A DNA stretch of 64,000 bases from Caballeronia hypogeia (GCF_001544875.2 NZ_FCOA02000006.1:124001-188000); one strand, 5' to 3'; shown: positions 18,623-28,636, counted from the stretch's first letter. The notes: generated by a model not told the origin, from the letters alone. Numbers and translations are program-made.

Positions 18623-20011
18623 TCACGCGGCAGGCGCGATGTTCTGGTTGCTGCGGAACAGATTCTCCGGATCGTAGCGCCGCTTCACCTCCGCGAGCCG
18701 CTCGTAATTCGGCCCGTATGCCGCCTTGACGCGATCGCCTTCCTCGCCCGTCATGAAATTCACGTAAACGCTGCCGAGTGCATGCGGCGTCATCGCGGCG
18801 AACAGGTCGCGTGCCCACTTCGTGCATGTCTCGTCGTCGGCGGCGGCGGACCAGCGGCCGTGAATGTTGATCGTGTATTCCGATTCGCGATTCGCATACG
18901 CCGTCGCGTCGACGGGCACGCGATTCGTCTGCCCGCCCATCGCACCAATGAAGACTTCGCACTGCGGCGAAGGCAGCGACTTGACCGCACTCTTCAGGAT
19001 CTCGAACGTTGCGTCGTTGATCTCCGAGAAGTTATGCGACTTCCAGTAGTTGCGCTCGCCGGGCGTGAGCAGCGGATCGAACGCCTTCTGCCACGCGGCG
19101 AACGGCATGGCGCCGAGATGCTCGCCGTAGGGCGTGCCGAAGCTGCGCAGCGGCGCGAGCGCTCTCTCGCCATTCTCGGGCGGTCCGATATAGCAGCACG
19201 CGAGCACGATCACCGGTTTGCCGTGCGCACTTTCCGGCAGGAAAGGCAAAGGCGGCGCGAGACGCAGAACGGCCCACACGGTCAGGTCATCGGGACTTTG
19301 CGCGACGAACTCGCGATACTTCGGCAACACGTCATCGGCCTGTTCGAGCGGATACACGACGAGACCGCCATGAACCTGCGGCCCGACTTCATGCAGTTGA
19401 TATTCGAACTGCGTCACCACGCCGAAATTGCCGCCGCCGCCGCGCAACGCCCAGAAGAGATCCGGCTCGTTCGCTGCATCGACGCGATGCCACTGGCCAT
19501 CCGCCGTGACGAGTTCCGCCGCGACGAGATTGTCCACGGTCACGCCGAACTTGCGGCTCAGCCAGCCGAAGCCGCCGCCGAGCGTGAGGCCCGCGACGCC
19601 CGTCGTCGAGTTGATGCCGAGCGGTGTCGCGAGACCGAAGGCCTGCGCTTCGTGATCGAAGTCGGAGAGCAGCGCGCCGGGTTCGACGTACGCGCGCTTC
19701 GACCGCGGATCGACGCGCACGGATTTCATCGCGGAGAGGTCGATCATCAGGGCGTCGTCGCTGACGGCGCTGCCCGCGATGTTATGCGATCCGCCGCGAA
19801 TCGAAACCAGCAAGCCGTTGGCGCGCGCGAAGGCGAGCGCCGCAGTGACATCGGCATTGCCGGCGCAGCGCACGACGAGCGCGGGCCGCCTGTCGATGGT
19901 GGCGTTCCAGACCTTGCGTGCTTCGTCGTAGTCGGTGTCCGCCGGTGAGATGACTCTGCCTCGCACGGACGCCTTGAGGGTGTCGATCGATTCGCCTGAG
20001 ATATTGATCAT
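18623..20011 (-). CDS. FAD-binding oxidoreductase with berberine-bridge C-terminus
   Basis: A 462-residue flavoprotein of the vanillyl-alcohol-oxidase/berberine-bridge family. The PP-loop FAD domain reads IRGGSHNIAGSAV, placing the likely covalent-flavin histidine at residue 76, then GLTLGGGFGWLSRKFG. The C-terminal BBE motif YERLAEVKRRYDPENLFR is clear. These enzymes oxidise alcohols, sugars or lignin-related and alkaloid-like compounds with O2; the substrate cannot be assigned. No signal peptide is apparent. It stands alone: the 400-bp upstream gap separates it from gdh, and the gene converges with the host-attachment gene. Confidence 0.88.
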   Translation of the reverse strand: MINISGESIDTLKASVRGRVISPADTDYDEARKVWNATIDRRPALVVRCAGNADVTAALAFARANGLLVSIRGGSHNIAGSAVSDDALMIDLSAMKSVRVDPRSKRAYVEPGALLSDFDHEAQAFGLATPLGINSTTGVAGLTLGGGFGWLSRKFGVTVDNLVAAELVTADGQWHRVDAANEPDLFWALRGGGGNFGVVTQFEYQLHEVGPQVHGGLVVYPLEQADDVLPKYREFVAQSPDDLTVWAVLRLAPPLPFLPESAHGKPVIVLACCYIGPPENGERALAPLRSFGTPYGEHLGAMPFAAWQKAFDPLLTPGERNYWKSHNFSEINDATFEILKSAVKSLPSPQCEVFIGAMGGQTNRVPVDATAYANRESEYTINIHGRWSAAADDETCTKWARDLFAAMTPHALGSVYVNFMTGEEGDRVKAAYGPNYERLAEVKRRYDPENLFRSNQNIAPAA

Positions 20012-20411
20012 TGTGAGACCTCGCTGCTGAGTGAAGCGCCGCGACGTGCCTAGCCCTGCCAGCAGGTACGGCGAAAGCGCGAGAGACCCGTCGTCGCGTC
20101 ACGCGGTGCATGTCGACCGGATGCACGGCGCGAGAACGCGAGAACGGGGTCGAATTGCGATGCGGACATGCGTAGTCCGCTCATTGATTTAATGCCCCTG
20201 CTTTCTGAATGTAAAGGGGCCGACCAGTGAAAACATGCACGGCATATAGGCGGGATCGGACAAAGTTGCCAGATGATGCACTTGCGAATTTAGCGCTTCA
20301 TGACTTTGATACGGATACCTTATTTAATTGAGATTAAGGACACACTGCTTACTTAGAAAATAAGACGGGCGCCTTCCGGCGCCCGTCTTGTCGCTTCGCT
20401 GCGTGACCCGT
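20012..20411. other. 400-bp gap between flavin oxidase and gdh
   Basis: No gene is visible. It contains the presumed promoter of the flavin oxidase (minus strand), two small inverted repeats (GCGGAC/GTCCGC 20162-20180; GCCCCT/AGGGGC 20194-20220), an AT-rich block at about 20280-20360 and the gdh terminator. The AT-rich block stands out from the high-GC surroundings. Confidence 0.5.
20355..20389 (-). terminator. Intrinsic terminator of gdh
   Basis: Read on the minus strand, a 12-bp perfect stem (AAGACGGGCGCC / GGCGCCCGTCTT, 4-base loop) is followed by ATTTTCT. It starts 22 bp after the gdh stop, a textbook Rho-independent terminator. Confidence 0.9.
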
Positions 20412-23400
20412 TTACACCCGTTCCAGCACCGCCATCTCCCGCACGACGACCAGCAACATCGACAGGCTCGCGCCGCCGCTCGCTCGCAGTTCCGCAAGCA
20501 GCCGCGTATAGCGGTCGATCGCCGCTTCCCGCTTCGCGCGCCAGCTTTCTACGATCACATCCGCCGCATCGATGCCGCGCGACTGCTCGAGCGCGCTCAC
20601 CGTCAGCGCCCGCTTCAGACGCGCGAGTTCTTCGAGCGCGGCCGCGCGCGCGAGCAGATCCCAGTGCGTCGCGATCGGCAACGCCATCGCGCGTTCGGCG
20701 ATGCCGCGATAGTCGAGCAGCGTGCCGATGCCGAAGTACACGCTCGCGACCAGCTCCAGACTGCGGCCCGAGCAGGCCGCGACTTCCGCGCTGTCGAGAA
20801 CGGCGGTTGCGATCTCGCCGCTGGCGACGCGCGCCGCGAGACTGCTCTCCACGCCCGCATCTTCCAGCTCCCGCCGGCGTCCGTACCACGCGTCGAGTTG
20901 CGCGGCCGGCAGCAGCGCGGGCAGTTGCGGCGCGAGCCGCTGCGCCGCCTCGCGGCAACGTGCGAGCAGGCCCCGCGCCTCGTTCGCGCCCGAACCGTTG
21001 TGCTTCAGATGACGCAGGAACCAAAGCGAGGTGTCATCGAGCAGGCGCACGACATCGACGAACATGCGCGCCTGCACTTCGTCCGCGACGATATTGTCGA
21101 GGCCGTCGATGCTGCGCCACAGATCGTCGAGATCGAAGACGTCGCGCACCATCAGCGCCGCGCGCACGATATCGCTCGGACGCGCGTCGGTTTCCTCCAT
21201 CAGCCGATGCACGAAAGTGCAGCCCACGCGATTGACGAGCGCATTGGTCAGATGCGTCGCGAGAATCTCGCGCCTGAGCGGATGGCGCTGCATCGCTTCG
21301 CTATAGCGTTGCTGCAAGGGCTTCGGGAAATATTCGGGCAACATGTCGGCGACAAGCGCGTCTTCCGGCACGTCGGATTCGAGCAGCTCGTCATAGAGCC
21401 ACATCTTGCCGTAAGCGAGCAGCACCGCGCGCTCGGGCGAGGTCAGCCCCGACTTCGCCGCCGCGCGCTCGGTGATCTCGTCGTCGTTCGGGAGGAACTC
21501 GATGCGGCGCTTCAACCGTCCCGCGCGTTCGAGATAGCGCATCATGCGCGCCTCCGCGTCGAGCGTCTCGGCGACATGGCGCTTGGCGATGGAAAGCGCC
21601 TGCGTCTGCGCGTAGTTGTCCTTCAGCACGAGCAGGCCGACTTCATCGGTCATCTCGGCGAGCAGCGCATTGCGTTGCTTCTCGGTCATCTCGCCATCGG
21701 CGACCACGAGGCCCAGCAGAATCTTGATATTGACCTCGTGATCCGAGCAGTCGACCCCCGCGGAATTATCGATCGCATCGGTATTGATGCGCCCGCCGTG
21801 CTGCGCGAACTCGATGCGTCCGAGTTGCGTCAGCCCGAGATTGCCGCCTTCGGCCACGACTTTCACGCGCAGCTCGGCGCCGTTCACGCGCACGCCGTCG
21901 TTGGTGCGGTCGCCGACCTGCAGATGCGTTTCAGCGCTCGATTTCACATATGTGCCGACGCCGCCGTTATAAAGCAGATCGGCTTCGGCGAGCAGGATCG
22001 CGCGAATCAGCTCGTTCGGCGCGAGCACCGACGCGTTGATGCCGAGCGCCGCCTGCGCCTGCGGCGAGACCGGTATCGACTTCGCGGTGCGCGGATAGAC
22101 GCCGCCGCCCGTCGAGATGAGCGAGGCATCGTAGTCGGCCCAGCTCGAACGCGGCAGCGCGAACAGACGCGTGCGTTCCTCGAAGCTCGTCGCGGGATCG
22201 GGCGTCGGGTCGAGGAACACATGCCGATGATCGAACGCCGCGATCAGTCTGATATGGCGCGACAGCAGCATGCCGTTGCCGAACACGTCGCCGGACATGT
22301 CGCCGATGCCGACCACGGTGAAGTCGGTGGTCTGCGTGTCGAAGTTCATCTCGCGGAAATGGCGCTTCACAGACTCCCACGCGCCGCGCGCGGTAATGCC
22401 CATCTTCTTGTGATCGTAGCCGACCGAGCCGCCGGACGCGAACGCATCGTCGAGCCAGAAGCCGTATTCCTGCGAGATCGCGTTCGCGTAGTCGGAGAAC
22501 GTGGCCGTGCCTTTATCGGCGGCGACGACGAGATATGGATCGTCGGGATCGTGGCGCACCACGTCGGGCGGCGGCACGATGCCGTCGGGCGTGCGGTTGT
22601 CGGTCACGTCGAGCAAGCCGCGCAGGAACATCTGGTAGCACGCGACGCCTTCGGCCAGAAACGCCTCGCGATCCGCAAGCGGCGGCGGATTCTTCACGAC
22701 GAAGCCGCCCTTCGATCCGACCGGCACGATTACCGTGTTCTTCACCATCTGCGCCTTCATCAGGCCGAGCACTTCGGTGCGGAAATCCTCGCGCCGGTCC
22801 GACCAGCGCAGGCCTCCGCGCGCGACGCGTCCGCCGCGCAAATGCACGCCTTCCACGCGCGGCGCATAGACCCAGATCTCGAACATCGGCTTGGGCTCGG
22901 GCAGCCCCGGCACCTTCGACGGATCGAGCTTGAACGACACATACGGACGCGGCTGGCCGGCCGCATCGCGATGAAAGTGATTGGTGCGGACCGTCGCGGT
23001 GATGACGCCGAGGAACTGGCGCAGAATGCGGTCTTCGTCGAGATTGGGCACCTGATCGAGCGCCGCTTCGATGTCGGCGAGCACGCGTTCGACCGCATGC
23101 TCGCGATCTTCGGCGGAACCGCCGCGCGCAGGATCGAAACGCACCATGAACAACTGCAATAGTTTCTTCGCAATCAGCGGATTACCGATCAGCGCGCGCT
23201 CGATATACGCATCGCTAAAGGTCGAGCCGACCTGCCGCAGATACTTCGCATAGGCGCGCATGATGGTGACGTCGCGCGCGCCGAACTGCGCGCGCAGCAC
23301 GAGCCGGTTGTAGTCGTCGTTCTCGATCTCGCCCGACCACACGCTCGCGAACGCGTTTTCGAACAGCGGCTTCACGCGGTCGATATCGAACTCGACGTCG

Positions 23401-25277
23401 TCCTGCAGTTCGAGGCCGAAATCGTGGATCCATGCGTTCGGCGCGCCGGTCGGCTCGATCAGATACGGGCGCTCTTCATCGACGCGCACGCCGAGATGCT
23501 CCAGCATCGGCAAACTGTGCGACAGCGCGATCGGATCGCCCGCGCGATACACCTTGAAGCGGAACGCGCGACGTCCGGCTTCGATCGGCCGATAGAGGCT
23601 CATCGAAAGTCCGCCGGGGCGCGTGTGCGTCGCCTCGATCAGCTCGATATCGCGCACCGCCGTGCGCGCCGGATAGTCCTCGCGATAGCCCGCGGGGAAC
23701 GAATCCGCGTAACGTTGCAGCAGACGATTGCCGGCTTCCTCGCCATGACTGTCGATGAGCGCATCGGCGAGATCGTCCTGCCAGCGGCGCGCCACCTGCA
23801 CGATGCGCGTTTCGAGCTCGCGTGTATCGACTTCGGGAATCGTGCCGCGATCCGCGCGCACGACGATATGAATGCGCGCCAGCGGCGACTCGGACAACAG
23901 CGGCGTGAATTCGATGCTCTTGCCGTTGAACGCTTCCATCAGCACTTTGCTGATGCGCCGGCGCAGGTCGGTATTGAACTTGTCGCGCGGCACGAACACG
24001 AGACACGACACGAAGCGGTCGAAGCGGTCACGCCGCACGAAGAGCCGCGTGCGCTGATGCTCCTGCAGCCGCAGCACGCCGATAGCGATATCGAAGAGCA
24101 CGTCCTCGTCGGCCTGAAACAGCTCGTCACGCGGATACTGCTCCAGCACCGTGATGAGCGACTTGGCGAGATGCCCTTTTTCGAGGAAGCCCGCGCGCCG
24201 CACGATGTTCGCGCACTTGCGCCGCACGATCGGAATCTCGGAGGTCGGCACGAGATACGCGGTGGACGTGTACAGCCCGAGAAAGCGCCGCTCGCCGATC
24301 ACCTTGCCATCGGGCGATGTGCGCTTCACGCCGACATAATCCAGATAGCCCGGCCGATGCACCGTGGCGCGCGAATTCGCCTTCGTCAGAAAAATGGGCG
24401 CCGCGCCTTCGATGATCGCGGCAGCGCCCGGAGGCAGCGGCGTCAGGTCGCCGGGCGCGGTCTGACGCAAACCTTCGCGCAGGATGCCGGTGCCCGATCC
24501 GGGCACGCCGCGCAACGCGGGACCGCCTTCGTGCTCGACGAGATCGTAGTCGCGCGAGCCGAGAAAGGTGAAATGGTCCGCCACCATCCATTCGAGGAAC
24601 GCGCGGGATTCGATGCCGTCGGGCGTCGTGTCGCGCGTCTTCAGTTCGGCGATCGCCGTGCGCGCCGCATCGACCACCTTCGGCCAGTCTTCCACCGCTG
24701 CGCGCACGTCGCCGAGCACGCGCGCGATGCTGTCGCGCACTTCCTCCAGACGCTCGCCGTCGCCGCAGCGGTCCACTTCGAAATGAATGAACGATTCGAG
24801 CTCGGAATTGCCATCGCCCGCTTCGGCGTGACCCTGCCCGATGCGCTCGATCTCGCCCGCGTGCTCACCCTTGCCCGCGCGCCACACGCGAAACACCGGA
24901 TGAATCGCCGAGTGCAGCGCGAGGCCCAGACGGTTCAGCTCCATCGTCACGGAATCGACGAGGAACGGCATGTCGTCGTTGACGATCTCGACCACGGTGT
25001 GATCCGAGTGCCAGCCGTGCTGCTCCAGATTCGGGTTGTAGACCCGCAGCACCTCGCGTCCGCGCACGAACTTCTGCGCCGTCTGCCAGTGCGCCATCGC
25101 GGCGCCGTAGAGATCGGCGACATCGCGGCTCGCGATATCTTCGACATCGACCTGCTCGTAGTAGTAACGCAGCAGCGGCTCGATGACCTTGAAGGCTGGC
25201 TCCGGCAACCTGCCCCGCGCGAATTCGAGGAGATCGTTGATGAGGTGTTCGACCCGCGCTTCGTTCTTGACCAGCAT
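20412..25277 (-). CDS. Large NAD-specific glutamate dehydrogenase (GdhB/Gdh180-type)
   Basis: A 1621-residue NAD-dependent glutamate dehydrogenase, converting glutamate to 2-oxoglutarate and ammonium in the cytoplasm. The length matches the ~1600-residue 'large' class. ATG 25277 is chosen over upstream in-frame codons because GGAGGA lies just before it and the protein then begins MLVKNEARVEHL as usual. The long N-terminal regulatory part (ACT-like domains) covers about half. The catalytic core is seen at PVGSKGGFVVKNPP with K856 and GIGDMSGDVFGNGMLLS in the dinucleotide-binding region. It is a single-gene unit ending at a strong terminator. Confidence 0.95.
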   Translation of the reverse strand: MLVKNEARVEHLINDLLEFARGRLPEPAFKVIEPLLRYYYEQVDVEDIASRDVADLYGAAMAHWQTAQKFVRGREVLRVYNPNLEQHGWHSDHTVVEIVNDDMPFLVDSVTMELNRLGLALHSAIHPVFRVWRAGKGEHAGEIERIGQGHAEAGDGNSELESFIHFEVDRCGDGERLEEVRDSIARVLGDVRAAVEDWPKVVDAARTAIAELKTRDTTPDGIESRAFLEWMVADHFTFLGSRDYDLVEHEGGPALRGVPGSGTGILREGLRQTAPGDLTPLPPGAAAIIEGAAPIFLTKANSRATVHRPGYLDYVGVKRTSPDGKVIGERRFLGLYTSTAYLVPTSEIPIVRRKCANIVRRAGFLEKGHLAKSLITVLEQYPRDELFQADEDVLFDIAIGVLRLQEHQRTRLFVRRDRFDRFVSCLVFVPRDKFNTDLRRRISKVLMEAFNGKSIEFTPLLSESPLARIHIVVRADRGTIPEVDTRELETRIVQVARRWQDDLADALIDSHGEEAGNRLLQRYADSFPAGYREDYPARTAVRDIELIEATHTRPGGLSMSLYRPIEAGRRAFRFKVYRAGDPIALSHSLPMLEHLGVRVDEERPYLIEPTGAPNAWIHDFGLELQDDVEFDIDRVKPLFENAFASVWSGEIENDDYNRLVLRAQFGARDVTIMRAYAKYLRQVGSTFSDAYIERALIGNPLIAKKLLQLFMVRFDPARGGSAEDREHAVERVLADIEAALDQVPNLDEDRILRQFLGVITATVRTNHFHRDAAGQPRPYVSFKLDPSKVPGLPEPKPMFEIWVYAPRVEGVHLRGGRVARGGLRWSDRREDFRTEVLGLMKAQMVKNTVIVPVGSKGGFVVKNPPPLADREAFLAEGVACYQMFLRGLLDVTDNRTPDGIVPPPDVVRHDPDDPYLVVAADKGTATFSDYANAISQEYGFWLDDAFASGGSVGYDHKKMGITARGAWESVKRHFREMNFDTQTTDFTVVGIGDMSGDVFGNGMLLSRHIRLIAAFDHRHVFLDPTPDPATSFEERTRLFALPRSSWADYDASLISTGGGVYPRTAKSIPVSPQAQAALGINASVLAPNELIRAILLAEADLLYNGGVGTYVKSSAETHLQVGDRTNDGVRVNGAELRVKVVAEGGNLGLTQLGRIEFAQHGGRINTDAIDNSAGVDCSDHEVNIKILLGLVVADGEMTEKQRNALLAEMTDEVGLLVLKDNYAQTQALSIAKRHVAETLDAEARMMRYLERAGRLKRRIEFLPNDDEITERAAAKSGLTSPERAVLLAYGKMWLYDELLESDVPEDALVADMLPEYFPKPLQQRYSEAMQRHPLRREILATHLTNALVNRVGCTFVHRLMEETDARPSDIVRAALMVRDVFDLDDLWRSIDGLDNIVADEVQARMFVDVVRLLDDTSLWFLRHLKHNGSGANEARGLLARCREAAQRLAPQLPALLPAAQLDAWYGRRRELEDAGVESSLAARVASGEIATAVLDSAEVAACSGRSLELVASVYFGIGTLLDYRGIAERAMALPIATHWDLLARAAALEELARLKRALTVSALEQSRGIDAADVIVESWRAKREAAIDRYTRLLAELRASGGASLSMLLVVVREMAVLERV

Positions 25278-25438
25278 GGTGTCCTCCCGAGGCTTTCGGT
25301 TGCGATGCGGTTGCGGCACGCTCTTCGAAGCAAGGAGATTATGCGCCGGTGCGCGCCTTCGACCGCGCATCGGCCATGTGCGGTCGCACAACGGCAGTGC
25401 ACGGCGCGTTCCCACAAATTAGCCGCGCAGCATGACCT

Positions 25439-25466
25439 TTGCGCGACACCGGCTTTGGGCTATCGT
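25439..25466 (+). promoter_or_regulatory. Possible sigma-70 promoter for the cupin gene
   Basis: TTGCGC (25439-25444), a 16-base spacer, and TATCGT (25461-25466) lie 36-63 bp before the cupin ATG. The -10 match is moderate, so this is only a candidate. Confidence 0.3.
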
Positions 25467-25501
25467 CGATGTCGGCGCGATCAGCCGACGGAGGAATCGC
25501 C

Positions 25502-25930
25502 ATGCAGGACACAACCGCAGAAGCAGCGCAGCAAACGGTCGTCACCGTACGGCCGCAGGAAAAACTCGCAACGGTTCAGCATCTGCCGTATTTCATAGGA
25601 CTTTCGGCGGCGACGGCGGGCACGCGCGGCCTGGCGATGCATCTGGTCGTCGTGCCGCCGGGCGGACGTGGGGAGCCGCATGTTCATGTCGGCTACGAGA
25701 CGGGCATCTATATATTGGAAGGGCGCATCGAGACGCGCTATGGACCGGGACTGGCGGAATCGGTCATCAACGAGCCGGGCGACTTCGTGTTCATTCCGCC
25801 GGGCGTGCCGCATCAGCCGGTCAATCTGAGCGCGACGGAACCGGCCCGCGCGGTGATCGCGCGCAACGACGCCAACGAGTCGGACCGGGTCGTGCCCTAC
25901 AATCCGGCGCAGGATGCCGCGGCTCGCTAA
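25502..25930 (+). CDS. Cupin-domain protein
   Basis: A 142-residue single-cupin protein. ATG 25502 is preferred because GGAGGAATCGCC precedes it; in-frame starts farther upstream lack a ribosome site. The first cupin motif is GEPHVHVGYETGIYILEGR (two His and a Glu as metal ligands) and the second PPGVPHQPVNL. The family is broad (isomerases, dioxygenases, binding proteins); this one is close to small proteins of unknown function that resemble sugar-phosphate-isomerase-like cupins. It converges with a lipoprotein gene, ending 4 bp before it. Confidence 0.8.
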   Translation: MQDTTAEAAQQTVVTVRPQEKLATVQHLPYFIGLSAATAGTRGLAMHLVVVPPGGRGEPHVHVGYETGIYILEGRIETRYGPGLAESVINEPGDFVFIPPGVPHQPVNLSATEPARAVIARNDANESDRVVPYNPAQDAAAR

Positions 25931-25933
25931 GCG

Positions 25934-26428
25934 TCAATTCGCCGGCGCTCCCATGCCCGGCAGATCGACGTAGCCGGAATCCGTGAAACGCGCCCCGCCG
26001 AACGCGCCGCCCGCGAGCTTGCCGCGCACCGCGTACGACACCTTGCTGACGGTGTTGCCGCTCGCGAAGCCGAAGGCCTGACGCGCGACCGAGAATGCCG
26101 ACACCGTTACCGGCACGGTCAGCACGGTCTCGCCGAAACGCGGCACGCTGCCGCGCTGATCGCTCACGCCGCTCGCGAACGCGCGGCCGTTCAGGTCGAG
26201 ATCGAGCGCGACGCCGTCGAAATCAACGGGCGAATCGTTCGGATTCTGCACCCGCAGCTTGACCGCGAAGCGCATTTCGAGCCCCTGCCCTTCGAGCGGC
26301 TCGATGCCCGCAACCGTCACGCGCATCGCGTCGCGATTGAAGAAGCCCGCGCAGCCGTCGAGCGCGAGCATCGTGAACATTGCGGCGAGAAAGAGAACGA
26401 AGCGGCGACGCGTGCAATTCGATGGCAT
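25934..26428 (-). CDS. LEA14-like (WHy domain) lipoprotein
   Basis: A 164-residue protein from ATG 26428 (GGAGTCACG upstream). The N-terminus is a lipoprotein signal with lipobox LDGC near residue 26, so it should be anchored by a lipidated cysteine. The rest is one LEA_2/WHy desiccation-related domain, recognisable at VKLRVQNPNDSPVDFDGVAL and FGETVLTVPVTV. Proteins of this kind are abundant in beta-proteobacteria, with a proposed role in envelope stress. It lies 26 bp after the YdjM-like gene and is probably cotranscribed with it. Confidence 0.85.
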   Translation of the reverse strand: MPSNCTRRRFVLFLAAMFTMLALDGCAGFFNRDAMRVTVAGIEPLEGQGLEMRFAVKLRVQNPNDSPVDFDGVALDLDLNGRAFASGVSDQRGSVPRFGETVLTVPVTVSAFSVARQAFGFASGNTVSKVSYAVRGKLAGGAFGGARFTDSGYVDLPGMGAPAN

Positions 26429-26454
26429 TTTGACGTGACTCCTCGCGTTATCGA

Positions 26455-26976
26455 TCAGAGCCGCAGCGCACCCAGCAGCATGCGGCCATAGGCATGATGA
26501 AACCAGACATCGTCGACGACGAAAAGCGCCGCAGCCCACGCACCGGCGACGATGATCAGATCGCAATGCCCGCTCGTCCACAGATTGAGCGAATGTCGCC
26601 CTGCGATCCACGGCACGCCGAGCGGATTCGGCCAGTCCGCGAAGAGATGCATGAGCCCGCCGCACGCGAAGCCGAACGCGGCCGGCGCGGCCGGATGCCG
26701 TCCGAGGAAATGATACGAGAGCGCCAGCAGCGCAATCCAGCCGATGCCCCAGTGCGTGAGCGTGCGATGCGTAATCCACAGCTTTCGCCTGCGCGTCCAC
26801 CAGGCGACTTCGAGCCAGTCGGGCGCGGTCGCGCCAGCCATGCCGCCGATCAGCGCGAGCACGCCCGCGATCAAGTCGATACCCGCGCCGCCCGTTCGCG
26901 CCGATGCCGTCACGAGCGCCGCCGCGATGATGCCCGCCGCCAATCCGGTCGCGTGATGCGCCTTGCTCGATGCCAT
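26455..26976 (-). CDS. Membrane-bound metal-dependent hydrolase (YdjM/DUF457 family)
   Basis: A 173-residue protein starting at ATG 26976. It has four or so hydrophobic segments (for example DLIAGVLALIGGMAGATAP and LLALSYHFLGRHP-type stretches), and the family's His motif ITHRTLTHW plus MHLFADWPN and a downstream Asp/His. YdjM-like proteins are predicted inner-membrane metal hydrolases; E. coli YdjM is LexA-regulated, but I see no SOS box here. The start is chosen as the first Met with typical MASSKAHHATG homology; an upstream in-frame start would add 16 residues without support. Substrate unknown. Confidence 0.82.
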   Translation of the reverse strand: MASSKAHHATGLAAGIIAAALVTASARTGGAGIDLIAGVLALIGGMAGATAPDWLEVAWWTRRRKLWITHRTLTHWGIGWIALLALSYHFLGRHPAAPAAFGFACGGLMHLFADWPNPLGVPWIAGRHSLNLWTSGHCDLIIVAGAWAAALFVVDDVWFHHAYGRMLLGALRL

Positions 26977-27234
26977 AAGAAGCCGTCCTGTCGCCCTTGC
27001 CGCGAAAGCGCGGAATGTTCGCACGCCCCATGCTGCGCCGGACTGGCTGAAACATAAACTTACGCAAATGCGAAGGCGGAAACACGCTTGTGATCACATC
27101 GAAGGCGAGTCTTCGCGCGCTTGACTAAAATGGTTGCTGGAGTGCTGCGCATTTCCCGCTGCGGACGCCCGACCGGCGCCCCACGCCTGCCTGCGCATTC
27201 AGGCATTGAACGCATTTATCGAAATTCCGCCGTC

Positions 27235-27741
27235 ATGCAACACCTGAAATACCTGAGCGCTTACCCGAACACGCTGCAGGACAAGGTGCGCCGACTGATC
27301 GCCCAGCAACAGCTAGGCGCGTACCTCGACGCACGCTATCCCGCCAGACACGCGGTTCAGTCCGACCGCGCGCTCTATGATTATTGCTCGGACCTGAAGC
27401 AGGAATACCTGCGTGTCGCGCCCGCAATCGACAAGGTCTTCTACGACAGCAAACTCGATGTGCTGCGTCATGCGCTCGGCCTGCATACGGCGATCTCGCG
27501 CGTGCAGGGCGCGCGGCTCAAGGCGAAGAAGGAGATTCGCATCGCGTCGCTGTTCAGGGACACCGCGCCGGAGTTTCTGCGCATGATCGTCGTGCACGAG
27601 CTCGCGCATCTGAAGGAAAGCGATCACAACAAGGCGTTCTATCGGCTGTGCGAGTTGATGCAGCCAGGCTACCACCAGATCGAATTCGATCTTCGCCTCT
27701 ATCTGACGCATCGTGATCTCGTGCGCACGCGCGCGACGTGA
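27235..27741 (+). CDS. YgjP-like M48-family metallopeptidase (DUF45)
   Basis: A 168-residue predicted zinc metallopeptidase, cytoplasmic. The zinc motif is VVHELAHLKESDH, with H121, E122, H125 and a third ligand H131. ATG 27235 gives the compact family-typical start; an in-frame start 114 bp earlier adds residues with no homology. The family is widely conserved (E. coli YgjP); its role is not well defined, though links to restriction-modification and protein quality control have been proposed. It ends 17 bp before the convergent PPTase gene. Confidence 0.86.
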   Translation: MQHLKYLSAYPNTLQDKVRRLIAQQQLGAYLDARYPARHAVQSDRALYDYCSDLKQEYLRVAPAIDKVFYDSKLDVLRHALGLHTAISRVQGARLKAKKEIRIASLFRDTAPEFLRMIVVHELAHLKESDHNKAFYRLCELMQPGYHQIEFDLRLYLTHRDLVRTRAT

Positions 27742-27757
27742 GCGCCATCGTTGCGAA

Positions 27758-28456
27758 TCATTCGGACCACGCAAGCGCCGCCGCATAACCGGCCGGAGCG
27801 GCGAGCGCAACCGCATCGAACGCGCCGGCTTCGCGCGTTATCGCGAAGCCCGCTCCGTTGCGTGGCAGAACCGAAAAGCCGTGCATCGGGACGGCCGTTC
27901 CGCCGATGCCCGCGCCGTGCGCCTTCAACACCGCTTCCTTCGCCGTCCAGCAGTCGAAAAACCCGCCGCTTCGCGCAGCTTCGGGCATCGCCTCGATCTC
28001 GCGGCGGTCGCGCTCCGCCAGCACCATCGGGGAGAGTTCGCGCCAATGAAAGTCCGCTCGCGCGGTTTCGATATCGACCCCCACGCGCCGCGCGTGTGAC
28101 ACGGCAATCAGTCCATAGGCGCCCGAATGCGATAGGTTGAAGTCGGGCGCGTCCGGCTGCGACAGATGCGGCCTGCCGTTCTCGTCGGCGTTCAGAAGCA
28201 GACTCGCGGCGTCTCTGCCGGTTTCGGCTGCGAGCACGTGGCGCAGCGCGCAGCGCATGGTGACGAAGCGCGCCGCATCTTCGTGGCGCAGGAAGCGCGC
28301 GGCGCGCGCGCGTTCGCTCGCGTGCAAGACGGTGTATGCGGGGCCGTCGAGCGGTGCGGCGAGATCGATCCTGACGAGCCACGCGCGCACGTCGCGCGGC
28401 GTGTCGGCGGGAAGCGGGATCGGCTTGCTATCGAAGGGAATCGTCGCTTCGGTCAT
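27758..28456 (-). CDS. 4'-phosphopantetheinyl transferase (Sfp type)
   Basis: A 232-residue enzyme that loads the 4'-phosphopantetheine arm from CoA onto a carrier protein serine. Key motifs are NLSHSGAYGLIAVS, GVDIE (D128, E130, Mg binding) and WTAKEAVLKAHG (E174 and K173), the Sfp/AcpT superfamily hallmarks. It is the stand-alone, broad-specificity type used for NRPS/PKS carriers. No NRPS, PKS or siderophore synthesis gene lies in this window, so its partner must be elsewhere; the Fiu-like receptor 15 kb away does not prove a local siderophore pathway. Confidence 0.9.
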   Translation of the reverse strand: MTEATIPFDSKPIPLPADTPRDVRAWLVRIDLAAPLDGPAYTVLHASERARAARFLRHEDAARFVTMRCALRHVLAAETGRDAASLLLNADENGRPHLSQPDAPDFNLSHSGAYGLIAVSHARRVGVDIETARADFHWRELSPMVLAERDRREIEAMPEAARSGGFFDCWTAKEAVLKAHGAGIGGTAVPMHGFSVLPRNGAGFAITREAGAFDAVALAAPAGYAAALAWSE

Positions 28457-28636
28457 TTAAGTGCGGCGCTGCCGCATCGGACAGAATGTTTGGCCCAGAC
28501 GTTACCACAACGATCTTCGGGCATCGGCCGTGTCGCGCGTCTGCGAATCCCCGATAGTTCATTTCAATTGGAAGCCGGACAACCGGGCGGGTTTAATCGC
28601 AATTCCCGCAACGGTGCATACGCCGAGGAGCGCGAG

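Noticed and set aside
20388..23162. 924-codon open frame on the plus strand across gdh
   Set aside because: Antisense shadow of the glutamate dehydrogenase; no domain and very Arg/His rich.
27758..28456. PPTase as sign of a local NRPS/PKS cluster
   Set aside because: No carrier-protein or synthetase gene is present in the window.
28166..28636. Long upstream extension of the DUF3562 protein
   Set aside because: It is antisense to the PPTase and lacks a ribosome site; the ATG at 28637 has one.
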